From positions 16,336 to 50,419 of the forward strand of contig NZ_NUZU01000228.1 in the NCBI RefSeq assembly GCF_002567005.1: 34,084 bases of DNA, written 5' to 3'. The first letter of the stretch is position 1, and the number at the start of each line of letters is the position of its first letter. Made by a program: the position numbers and the translations under genes. The notes under the pieces are model-generated. The model was not told the origin of the DNA, did no database searches, and saw only the letters and a program-made list of their open reading frames with translations. Source of the DNA: Bacillus sp. AFS073361. Its GTDB lineage: Bacteria > Bacillota > Bacilli > Bacillales > Cytobacillaceae. Below are positions 22,931 through 30,679 of the stretch, in pieces.

Positions 22931-24496
22931 TTGGACAAGCACAAATTTAAAAAGGTAATTAAAAAAATGTCCAGGTATATAAATTCGTGTCTTCTCGGTC
23001 CCTTATCTCCTGCCGAAAGACGCGATAAAGCATTTGAAATTCGTATGGAGGCCGCGAAATTCTATAAGAATCAGCCGCTGGTCAACCATCGAAATAATGG
23101 GGATGAAGATAGGTATCCAAATAAAATAGCCAGTTATTCGAAAGCATTGCCGCATAATGAGTTAGGAGAGGTTAATCTCAAAGCATATCATAATTATTTA
23201 GAAGCTTTGAAATCAGGAGACTCGAAAGATTTTGAGAAGATTCCAATGGGTGGTGTTGTGAAGCTGGTAAATCCACAATCTGCATATGCATATGACTTAG
23301 TCGGACCCGATAGTCATCAGCTGGTTCTTCACGCACCTCCAGACTTTAGCAGTGCTGATCTTGCTGGAGAAATGGTTGAACTTTATTGGCAAGCACTTGC
23401 AAGAGATATTCCTTTCAATGAATACGATAGCAACCAATTAACAAAGGATGCAGCCGCAGAACTTTCAGGTCTGCCTGTTTTTCACGGCCCAAAAATCAAT
23501 GGACAAGTCACGACAGGTACATTGTTCCGCGGGAACTATCCAGGCAGCATAGAAGGGCCATATATTTCACAATTTTTATGGAAAAATATACCTTTTGTTT
23601 CAACTGAAATTATCCAACAATACCATACTATTCTGCCTGGGGATGACCATTTAACTTCCTATAGCGACTGGCTGGCAGTACAAAACGGCTCAAGTCCTCA
23701 TAGCAAAAAAATGGATTCCGTCCCCCGCTATATTCGCAATGGCCGGGATTTGGCCGAATGGGTACACAATGATAGTTCGATTGATAGCGGGTTAATGGCT
23801 TGTTACCTTTTGCTAAGCTATGGCAGTAAAGCATTAGATCCGGAAAATCCTTATTTTAACTCTGCCACACAAGTTGGATTTCCTACCTTTGGGGTCCCGC
23901 ATATTTTGGACTTCATCACAAGAGCTTCACGTCCAGCCCTTGATGCAGTCTGGTTCCAAAAATGGCTCGTTCATCGCCGGTTCCGCCCAGAAGAATTCGG
24001 TGGTCGGATTCATAATAAGATGATGGGTGCTGATTACCCCATCAATCCGGTGGTTATGAGTTCGGAAGCACTTATCCAAACATTTAATAAATTCGGTACG
24101 TACTTGCTTCCTCAAGCTTATTCAGAAGGATGTCCAACTCACCCTTCTTATCCTTCCGGTCATGCCGCCTTTATTGGGGCGATGGTAACAATGATGAAAG
24201 CCTTCTTTGATGAATCGTATGAAATACCCGATCCGGTTGTAGCAAGTTCTGACGGTCTTCACCTTCTGCCTTATGATGGGAAGCTAACACTAGGAGGGGA
24301 ACTGAATAAACTTGCAGCAAATATTGCCATTGGGCGAACGATTGCTGGGGTTCACTACCGTAGTAGTGCGATCAATGGTATGTTACTTGGAGAAGCTGTA
24401 GCCATAGGAATCTTAAGAGATTACAAGCGAACCTATAATGAGAGTTTCAAAGGATTCTCTCTTACAAAATTTGATGGATCTAAAATAACCACCTGA
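22931..24496 (+). CDS. Vanadium-dependent haloperoxidase/PAP2-superfamily protein
   Basis: The TTG at 22931 is chosen because GAGGTGATC, a near-perfect anti-SD match, lies just upstream; an in-frame ATG at 22904 has only A-rich sequence before it. The 521-aa protein has the haloperoxidase oxyanion site: WFQKWLVHRRFRPE (Lys344 and following Arg), HPSYPSGHA (residues 404-412, acid-base His411) and GVHYRSS with the vanadate/phosphate-ligand His475. The Asp that normally follows this His by four (HxxxD) is Ser479. No signal peptide is evident. It could be a halide oxidiser, a phosphatase or an inactive relative. It is monocistronic, with its own terminator. Confidence 0.82.
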   Translation: MDKHKFKKVIKKMSRYINSCLLGPLSPAERRDKAFEIRMEAAKFYKNQPLVNHRNNGDEDRYPNKIASYSKALPHNELGEVNLKAYHNYLEALKSGDSKDFEKIPMGGVVKLVNPQSAYAYDLVGPDSHQLVLHAPPDFSSADLAGEMVELYWQALARDIPFNEYDSNQLTKDAAAELSGLPVFHGPKINGQVTTGTLFRGNYPGSIEGPYISQFLWKNIPFVSTEIIQQYHTILPGDDHLTSYSDWLAVQNGSSPHSKKMDSVPRYIRNGRDLAEWVHNDSSIDSGLMACYLLLSYGSKALDPENPYFNSATQVGFPTFGVPHILDFITRASRPALDAVWFQKWLVHRRFRPEEFGGRIHNKMMGADYPINPVVMSSEALIQTFNKFGTYLLPQAYSEGCPTHPSYPSGHAAFIGAMVTMMKAFFDESYEIPDPVVASSDGLHLLPYDGKLTLGGELNKLAANIAIGRTIAGVHYRSSAINGMLLGEAVAIGILRDYKRTYNESFKGFSLTKFDGSKITT

Positions 24497-24585
24497 GAAT
24501 TTGATGATTATGAAAAATAGTTACGCAAGATTTGGAGAACCATTATTTATACCGAATGCTTCCAAACGATAATATTTAAAGGATT

Positions 24586-24618
24586 AAGGCCACTCTGCAA
24601 ATGGGAGTGGCCTTTTCT
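24586..24618 (+). terminator. Terminator after the haloperoxidase-like gene
   Basis: A perfect 10-bp stem AAGGCCACTC/GAGTGGCCTT with a 9-nt loop is followed by TTCT. Confidence 0.75.
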
Positions 24619-24854
24619 ATTAGGGGGCGCAAAAATCTATATGGCTCCATTCCAGCGACGAGAGCAAGACTGGCAAAGCTCACTCCCCAAGAGGTAAATT
24701 TCTTTTTTTGCATGCGAAGGACTCCTTTCAATTTGTAAAGTACTTTCTAAGTCCATGACTGCATTATGAAACTCCCAGCTTAAATTAATCTTAAGAAGTG
24801 CGAAGGGGCCAAGTGGACGCCTTTCCTGGCTTTTTTGCATTTAAAGTGACCACT

Positions 24855-24870
24855 AGAACCGTCCCCATGG
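24855..24870. repeat. AGAACCGTCCCCATGG repeat fragment
   Basis: This 16-base stretch is identical to 31887-31902, the right arm of the GGGACGGTTC hairpin element plus five flanking bases. Confidence 0.6.
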
Positions 24871-24946
24871 TTTTCGGACCAATGTTCGGACACGATTGCC
24901 TTTGAAACTACTCAACCATTGGCGATTCCTAGTATTTTTCCAGCAA

Positions 24947-25018
24947 ATGTCGTAAGCTTCGGAAAATATGTCATAAGTGTACAAAATTATGTTATAAGTC
25001 TCTTAAAATATATCATAA
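24947..25018 (+). repeat. 21-bp-register ATGTCATAA array, copy 2
   Basis: Four units start at 24947, 24968, 24989 and 25010, exactly 21 bp apart. The lead-in TATTTTTCCAGCA also precedes copies 1 and 3 in similar form. The array breaks off after the fourth unit. Confidence 0.85.
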
Positions 25019-25059
25019 GCTTATCCAGCTCAGATTAATTACCAGTATTTTTCCAATAA

Positions 25060-25157
25060 ATGTCGTAAATTTCGTAAAGTACGTCATAAGTAACCAAAAT
25101 TATGTCATAAATCTCTTAAAATACGTCATAAGTGTCCGCCTTTATGTAATAAATCTA
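25060..25157 (+). repeat. 21-bp-register ATGTCATAA array, copy 3
   Basis: Five units start at 25060, 25081, 25102, 25123 and 25144 in strict 21-bp register. The ends AATCTAA and the order of spacer types match copy 1. The 995-bp gap 24497-25491 otherwise holds terminators and no convincing gene. Confidence 0.85.
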
Positions 25158-25168
25158 ATCAAATGAGG

Positions 25169-25221
25169 AAAAAAGGATCAGTCCCCGCTGCGTTAAAACA
25201 GCGGAGATCTGATCCTTTTTT
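25169..25221. terminator. Large hairpin with T tail, no obvious parent gene
   Basis: An outer 13-bp stem (25169-25181 with 25209-25221) and an inner CCGCTG/CAGCGG stem are followed by TTC. The A-rich left flank would also give a T run on the minus strand. It lies just after repeat array 3 and more than 550 bp from the nearest stop codon. Confidence 0.65.
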
Positions 25222-25491
25222 TCTATCACACTTTTTCACGGCATAATATACTATTAAGCATAACGTTCCCACCTTAAGCGTAGTCTTCATAGGAAGTTAA
25301 TTTATCCTCACGATGACTGTAGCCATTATTAACACTTGGCACAAAAATCCTCTTAGTATGTAAGAGGCGATGAATTGTTGTCAATATGTTAAACATCTTT
25401 TGAAAACGTTTTACATTATGTCTGATGATTATAGGGTCATTACCCTTCACAATAAAGATAGACGAAACAAATTGTAAAGGAGTGACTCAGG

Positions 25492-26844
25492 ATGGGAAAT
25501 GTTCAAACAGGTGAAAATTTAGTCACGAAAGATGAGAAATACCTTTGGCATGCAATGAAGCCGTATAACCCGCAAGCTACTAGCATCATTCAAAAAGCGG
25601 AAGGTGCTTGGCTGACAGATATTGAGGGGAATCGTTATTTAGATGCCATGTCGGGACTATGGTGTGTAAATGTGGGTTATGGAAGAGAAGAAATTGCAAA
25701 AGCGGCATATGACCAGCTTCTCGAGAATAACTATACACCATTAACAAATGGGCATCCTACGGCGATTTTACTGGCTGAAAAAATCAGCGAATTATTAGGT
25801 AGAGATTATGTAGTATTTTTCTCCAATAGCGGCTCTGAGGCAAATGAAACAGCCTTTAAAATCGTCAGGCAGTATTACCAGCAAAAAGGGCAAGGCAGCC
25901 GTTATAAAATTGTCTCCCGGTATCGCGCCTATCACGGGAACTCCATGGGAGCACTTGCCGCAACAGGGCAAGCAGAACGGAAATATAAATACGAACCATT
26001 AGCACCTGGATTTATTCATGTGAAAGCGCCGGATCAATATCGCTCCAATGAGGATGGATTTAAGAATCCAACCGATTTACCTTCCGTTAAAGCAGTAGAC
26101 GAAATCATGACATGGGAACATTCAGAAACGATTGCGGCAATGATATTGGAGCCGATTATTACAGGCGGCGGGGTCATTATGCCTCCGGATGATTACTTAA
26201 AGGGTGTAAAAGAAGTTTGCGAGAAGCATGGTGCCTTATTAATTGTCGATGAAGTCATCTGCGGCTTTGGACGGACAGGAAAAGCCTTTGGCCATCAGCA
26301 TTATGGGGTACAGCCAGACATTATTACCATGGCAAAGGGGCTTACCAGCGCGTATATGCCACTATCAGCGACAGCAGTCAAGAGAGAAGTTTATGAAGAG
26401 TTTACGAAAAGCGGCAATTATGACTTCTTCCGTCATATCAATACATTTGGAGGCTCCCCGGCGGCATGTGCAGTGGCCTTAAAAAATCTAGAAATTATGG
26501 AACGAGAAAATTTATTTGAACAATCTACCGAAATGGGTGCGATTTTAATAGAAGAATTAAAAACTAGAATAGCACAACATCCACATATTGGTGATATTCG
26601 CGGAAAAGGCTTGCTGGTTGGAATCGAGCTAGTCGAAGACCGTGAGACAAAAAATCCTTTAGCTGTAGAAAAGGTCAATCAAGTAATTGCAAAGTGTAAA
26701 GAGCAAGGACTCATTATCGGAAAAAATGGTGTAACCGTCGCAGGATACAACAACGTATTAACCTTATCCCCACCATTAAATATTACGTTAGAGGAAAAGG
26801 ATTTTATTCTAGCAAAATTAGTTCAGGCCATTGAAGCTTTATAA
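25492..26844 (+). CDS. Class III omega-amino acid aminotransferase
   Basis: The 450-aa PLP enzyme of the class III aminotransferase family moves the omega-amino group of substrates such as beta-alanine to pyruvate or a similar acceptor. Family marks are LWCVNVGYGREEIAKAA, FSNSGSEANETAFK, AYHGNSMGALAATG, the cofactor Asp in IVDEVICGFGRTG and the PLP Lys282 in MAKGLTSAYMP. AAAGGAG lies upstream of the ATG. It is followed 30 bp later by a methylmalonate/malonate-semialdehyde dehydrogenase, which supports beta-alanine or beta-aminoisobutyrate breakdown to acetyl- or propionyl-CoA. Confidence 0.9.
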   Translation: MGNVQTGENLVTKDEKYLWHAMKPYNPQATSIIQKAEGAWLTDIEGNRYLDAMSGLWCVNVGYGREEIAKAAYDQLLENNYTPLTNGHPTAILLAEKISELLGRDYVVFFSNSGSEANETAFKIVRQYYQQKGQGSRYKIVSRYRAYHGNSMGALAATGQAERKYKYEPLAPGFIHVKAPDQYRSNEDGFKNPTDLPSVKAVDEIMTWEHSETIAAMILEPIITGGGVIMPPDDYLKGVKEVCEKHGALLIVDEVICGFGRTGKAFGHQHYGVQPDIITMAKGLTSAYMPLSATAVKREVYEEFTKSGNYDFFRHINTFGGSPAACAVALKNLEIMERENLFEQSTEMGAILIEELKTRIAQHPHIGDIRGKGLLVGIELVEDRETKNPLAVEKVNQVIAKCKEQGLIIGKNGVTVAGYNNVLTLSPPLNITLEEKDFILAKLVQAIEAL

Positions 26845-26874
26845 AGCTTTTCAAATCGAAAGGAGAACGAATAG

Positions 26875-28389
26875 ATGACAAACATAACTGACGTGAAAGA
26901 ACTTACGCATTTTATTGATGGAAAAATGACTAAGGGTGAAAGCGGCCGTTTTTCAGAAGTGTTCAATCCGGCAACAGGCGAAGTCATTGCGAAAGTACCG
27001 TTAGCTTCCTCTAATGAAGTGAAAGGTGCCATAAAAAAAGCAGAAGCGGCCTTTCCGGCATGGCGTGATCTCTCCGTAGCGAAGCGGGCAGAAGTTATCT
27101 TGAATTTCCGCAACTTGCTAAAGGAAAATAAAGATAAAATCATCGAATTAATCTGCATCGAAAGCGGGAAAACAGAAGAAGACGCAAATGGTGAAATTAC
27201 CCGTGGATTAGAATCAGTTGATTTAGCGATGAATGCGCCTCATTTCATGAAAGGCGAATATTCCGTAAATGTAGGCGGACAGATTAATGCCTATTCAGCA
27301 AAATATCCACTTGGTGTAGTGGCCGCCATCTCTCCCTTCAATTTTCCAATCATGGTGCCATTAGCGCAAACAAGCATGGCCGTAGCCGTTGGAAATGCAG
27401 TTATTTTAAAAGCTTCTGAACGTGTACCTATGACCGCTTTATATATTTGTGAATTATGGAAAGAAGCAGGCCTGCCAGATGGAATTTGGACAGTCATCAA
27501 TGGCGATAAAGAGGCGGTAAATGAACTACTTGAAAATCCAGCTGTGCAGGCGATTTCATTCGTCGGGTCGACACCAGTAGCCCACTATATTTATGAAACG
27601 AGCGCTAAATATGGCAAACGTGTGGTTGCCTTAGGCGGCGGAAAAAATAATATGGTCGTTATGCCTGATGCTGATTTAGAACAAGTAGCGAATGCGTTCA
27701 TCAGTGCAGGGTATGGCGCTGCCTCACAACGGTGTATGGCCATTTCTACATTAATGCCGGTCGGGCAAGAAACGGCGGACCGCTTGGTAGAAATTTTAAA
27801 AGAAAAGGTTAGCCGCTTAAAAGTTGGTGCTTTTACAGACGGTGCAGATTACGGCCCCGTTATTTCCAAGCAAGCAAAAGAAAACATTTTAAAAGCAATA
27901 GACCTCAGTGAAGAAGAAGGGGCAATCCTCGTTTGTGATGGACGTAATCAAGACATTACCAAAAATGACGGAGGATTCTTCCTGGCCCCAACATTGCTTG
28001 ATCATGTGAAACCAGGTATGAAAATATATGATGAAGAAGTTTTCGGCCCTGTTCGTAATATTGTCCGTGTTGATACGTTAGAAGAAGCAATCCAATTAAT
28101 TAATCAGCAAGAATTAGCCAATGGTGTAACCATCTATACCAATAATGGGCTGGCAGCCAGAAAATTCACGACTGAAATTGATGTAGGAATGGTCGGGGTG
28201 AATGTACCAATTCCAATTCCAGTCGGCTTTCATAACTTTGCTGGTTTTAAGGGCTCAAGATTTGGCGACGGGCAAATGTTTGGCCCAGATCAAGCACGGT
28301 TCTATACAAAGACCAAAACAGTTTCAGAACGTTGGTTATCATCAAGTGATAATAGTGATCTATCCTTTGCCTTCCCTAGCAATAAATAA
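26875..28389 (+). CDS. mmsA: CoA-acylating (methyl)malonate-semialdehyde dehydrogenase
   Basis: The 504-aa NAD-dependent aldehyde dehydrogenase uses CoA rather than water to release the acyl group, giving acetyl-CoA or propionyl-CoA and CO2. The MmsA/IolA subfamily marks are SPFNFPIMVPL, LKASERVPMTA, FVGSTPVAHYIYETSAKYGKR-type stretch, LGGGKNNMVVMPDADL and the catalytic Cys287 in AASQRCMA. The usual ALDH general-base Glu is absent at GGGKN, as expected for CoA-acylating members. AAAGGAG precedes the ATG. Its partner is the upstream transaminase, and no other iol genes are nearby, which favours beta-alanine rather than inositol use. Confidence 0.92.
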   Translation: MTNITDVKELTHFIDGKMTKGESGRFSEVFNPATGEVIAKVPLASSNEVKGAIKKAEAAFPAWRDLSVAKRAEVILNFRNLLKENKDKIIELICIESGKTEEDANGEITRGLESVDLAMNAPHFMKGEYSVNVGGQINAYSAKYPLGVVAAISPFNFPIMVPLAQTSMAVAVGNAVILKASERVPMTALYICELWKEAGLPDGIWTVINGDKEAVNELLENPAVQAISFVGSTPVAHYIYETSAKYGKRVVALGGGKNNMVVMPDADLEQVANAFISAGYGAASQRCMAISTLMPVGQETADRLVEILKEKVSRLKVGAFTDGADYGPVISKQAKENILKAIDLSEEEGAILVCDGRNQDITKNDGGFFLAPTLLDHVKPGMKIYDEEVFGPVRNIVRVDTLEEAIQLINQQELANGVTIYTNNGLAARKFTTEIDVGMVGVNVPIPIPVGFHNFAGFKGSRFGDGQMFGPDQARFYTKTKTVSERWLSSSDNSDLSFAFPSNK

Positions 28390-28419
28390 CACAGCCAGTT
28401 AGTTAATTTTAGTGATTGC

Positions 28420-28449
28420 GCCGATTTCAAATTGGAATCGGCTTTTTTA
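28420..28449 (+). terminator. Terminator of the aminotransferase-mmsA operon
   Basis: A 9-bp stem GCCGATTTC/GGAATCGGC with one G-U pair is followed by TTTTTTAATTTTT. Confidence 0.85.
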
Positions 28450-28545
28450 ATTTTTGTAGATTCGCCACAGAATGGAGTTTCACTTCAGCAAATGGGGTTT
28501 TATTCATTCATTTTATTATTTCAAAAAAATTTATTAACTTGTATA

Positions 28546-28574
28546 TTGTTCATTTAAAAGACATGTGTTACTAT
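28546..28574 (+). promoter_or_regulatory. Candidate promoter of the GPH symporter gene
   Basis: TTGTTC (28546-28551) and TACTAT (28569-28574) are 17 bp apart. The predicted start near 28581 lies just before the XylR-type operator at 28585. Confidence 0.5.
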
Positions 28575-28584
28575 TAACTCAAAG

Positions 28585-28611
28585 CTTAGTTTATCCGATA
28601 AACAAACTAAG
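28585..28611 (+). promoter_or_regulatory. XylR-type operator, symporter gene
   Basis: The 8-bp inverted repeat CTTAGTTT/AAACTAAG has an 11-bp spacer and agrees with the Bacillus XylR operator pattern TTAGTTTGT-N-ACAAACTAA. It lies immediately downstream of the candidate promoter, as expected for repression. Confidence 0.75.
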
Positions 28612-28686
28612 TTTGTAAAATATTTCTAGATCGGTAGCGAATGCAGCAATTCACTTTAAAAGAGGTTACCATTTTCTACCCATCTC

Positions 28687-28700
28687 TGAAAGCGGTTAAC
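28687..28700 (+). promoter_or_regulatory. Candidate cre (CcpA) site
   Basis: TGAAAGCGGTTAAC fits 12 of 14 positions of the cre consensus, with a perfect left half TGAAAGCG. It lies in the leader about 110 bp before the symporter start, a common place for CcpA control of xylose genes. Confidence 0.45.
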
Positions 28701-28812
28701 GGCTTAAAAAGATTTGAGGGATTCAATTTTTCCAAAAGATGATACTACCAATATCTAGTAATGTAAGCGGATAAGTGATTGAAAATTTTGCTAAAAAGGA
28801 GATTTGACTGAC

Positions 28813-30312
28813 ATGGCTTTAATGGAATCAACTGTTAAACAAATGAACAAAAACACTCAAAACATTCAACATAACGAATACCATAAGCTCAGCCTTTCTG
28901 AACGAGTTGGCTACGGTCTTGGGGACTTTGCCCAAAACCTCGTATTTGGTACAGTTGGAGGATTCCTAGCTCTCTATCTGACGACCGTTAATGCCATTGG
29001 TACGGCAGCAGCTGGGTTCATCTTCTTGTTTGTCCGTATCGTGAACGTATTCTGGGATCCGATGGTTGGTACCTACGTCGATAAACATACCTTCAAGAAC
29101 GGAAAATATCGTCCTTGGCTTCTAATTGCAGGGATTCCACTTATTATCTTATCAGCGATGCTCTTTGTTCCAATTCCAGCCATTCGTGGTTCAGTGCCAA
29201 TCGCCTTTATCACTTACTTTCTGCTTGACTTGGTTTATTCAGTGGTTAACATTCCTTACGGCTCGCTCAATGCTTCACTTACACGTGACCCTGAATCCGT
29301 CGATAAAATCACAACTACTCGAATGATGTTGGCTAATATTGCTAACCTTTTGGTTTATACACTGTTTCCAATGTTTGTCCAAATGGCATCCCCATTAGAC
29401 CGTTCGGCCAAGGACACAGGTTTCTTTGGTCTCAAGATCAACATGGGTACGTATACAGATGCATCTGCAAGTCACGCTTGGTTTGGGGTTTACATGGTTT
29501 ACATGGTACTTGGTGCTGTGGCACTGTTCTTCTGCTACCGTCTTACAAAAGAACGCGTGGTCGCAACGGCGGAACAATCGGCAGAAGTGAAAGCGACCGA
29601 CCTGTTCGTTGAATTGAAGAACAACAAACCACTCGTTATTCTAGGTCTATTCTTTATGCTTGCCTTCACCTTCATGTTCTTCATGAATACTGTGAATGGC
29701 TTCTTTAACCAATACACGGTCAACCACTCAGACTGGATGGGGGCAGTAGGTCTCATCGCCTCCATCCCTGGTATTGCTTTTCCAGTCTTTTGGCCAAAAT
29801 TAAGGAAAATCTTCGGTAAAAAGGGTTTTTTCCATTTCTTCCTTGGTATGTTTGTTGTTGGTGAAATCCTTACTTGGGTATGGTCGTTAGATGGCATGCA
29901 TGATTCACTCACCCTTGCCTATGTTTCAACCTTCATCAAACAGTGGGGTCTTACTTCAGCAACTGGTTTCATGTGGGCACTCGTTCCCGAAGTTGTCTCT
30001 TATGGTGAAATGAAGTCTGGCAAACGTAACGCTGCGATCATCAACGCGATTATGGGTCTCTTCTTCAAGATCGGCTTCACTCTTGGCGGTGCCGTTCCAC
30101 TTTGGTTCCTTGCTGCCTATGGCTTCGATGGGCATGCAGTGAAACAAACGGCTAGTGCTCTTTCCGGTATCAATATCACAGCTATCTGGATTCCAGCAGT
30201 GCTTGCTATCGTTTCAATGATTGTGATGGCTCTTTACCCGCTATCAGATAAAGACGTCGAAGATATCAATAAGCAACTAGATGCTTCTCGTGCCAAAGCA
30301 AAAACTATCTGA
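28813..30312 (+). CDS. GPH-family sugar:cation symporter (XynP-like, beta-xyloside)
   Basis: The ATG at 28813 is preferred (AAGGAG 11 nt upstream) over an in-frame TTG at 28804 that almost touches the ribosome site. The 499-aa membrane protein has about twelve helices and matches the glycoside-pentoside-hexuronide symporters. It begins after a polar N-terminal lead with LSERVGYGLGDFAQN, then FWDPMVGTYVDKHTFKNGKYRPW carrying the family's conserved cation-site Asp. The XylR-type operator and neighbouring xylR suggest xylosides or xylo-oligosaccharides. Codon choice (many TTC, CTC, CGT) is unlike neighbouring genes and may reflect strong expression or transfer. No xylosidase gene follows. Confidence 0.85.
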   Translation: MALMESTVKQMNKNTQNIQHNEYHKLSLSERVGYGLGDFAQNLVFGTVGGFLALYLTTVNAIGTAAAGFIFLFVRIVNVFWDPMVGTYVDKHTFKNGKYRPWLLIAGIPLIILSAMLFVPIPAIRGSVPIAFITYFLLDLVYSVVNIPYGSLNASLTRDPESVDKITTTRMMLANIANLLVYTLFPMFVQMASPLDRSAKDTGFFGLKINMGTYTDASASHAWFGVYMVYMVLGAVALFFCYRLTKERVVATAEQSAEVKATDLFVELKNNKPLVILGLFFMLAFTFMFFMNTVNGFFNQYTVNHSDWMGAVGLIASIPGIAFPVFWPKLRKIFGKKGFFHFFLGMFVVGEILTWVWSLDGMHDSLTLAYVSTFIKQWGLTSATGFMWALVPEVVSYGEMKSGKRNAAIINAIMGLFFKIGFTLGGAVPLWFLAAYGFDGHAVKQTASALSGINITAIWIPAVLAIVSMIVMALYPLSDKDVEDINKQLDASRAKAKTI

Positions 30313-30342
30313 ACTGTGAGTCGCAAATAGATACTATAAAAA

Positions 30343-30385
30343 ATACAAACCCACTCTTTTTCGTTTGAGTGGGTTTGTATTCTTT
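30343..30385 (+). terminator. Terminator after the symporter gene
   Basis: A perfect 14-bp stem (30343-30356 with 30367-30380) with a 10-nt loop is followed by TCTTT. Confidence 0.85.
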
Positions 30386-30440
30386 ACCGGCCCTCATAGG
30401 AAAGTGCTGGAGTAATAAGCCGCCATTTAGCACGTTTCAT

Positions 30441-30465
30441 TTAGTTTGTCCATTTAACAAACTAA
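30441..30465 (+). promoter_or_regulatory. Second XylR-type operator, upstream of xylR
   Basis: A perfect 9-bp inverted repeat TTAGTTTGT/ACAAACTAA with a 7-bp spacer is a better match to the XylR consensus than the one at 28585. It lies 215 bp before the xylR start with no clear promoter around it. The rest of 30313-30679 holds only the terminator and a TATAAT (30615 region) nearer to xylR. Confidence 0.8.
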
Positions 30466-30679
30466 GATGCTAATTTTTTTTTTAAAAGGCTAACTGTTTC
30501 TTACAACCACCCTTTGCTCTGCCTTATGCCTACTATACAGATGCGAGTACGTTTGCAGACCTTTTCGTTTCTTCCATCCAAAAAAGATAGTTTAGGCATG
30601 CATCAGTAAGATTGTATAATCAATAAACAAAGTTTTGTGTTAAAATTGATTTACTACTAAATAAGGAGTTTTTTATAAA

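Noticed and set aside
24637..24840. 67-codon minus-strand frame after the haloperoxidase-like gene
   Set aside because: No ribosome site, lies between a terminator and repeat fragments, and the peptide is not protein-like enough to support.
7800..25157. CRISPR array interpretation of the ATGTCATAA repeats
   Set aside because: The repeat core is 9 bp, spacers are 12 bp and similar between arrays, and no cas genes are present.
25336..25352. TTGGCAC upstream of the aminotransferase as a sigma-54 -24 element
   Set aside because: The -12 position reads TCCTC instead of TTGC at the required spacing, so the GC pair is missing.
25397..25415. TTGAAAACGTTTTACA as a cre site for the aminotransferase operon
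   Set aside because: The two half-sites are one base too far apart for the cre consensus, so only one half fits at a time.
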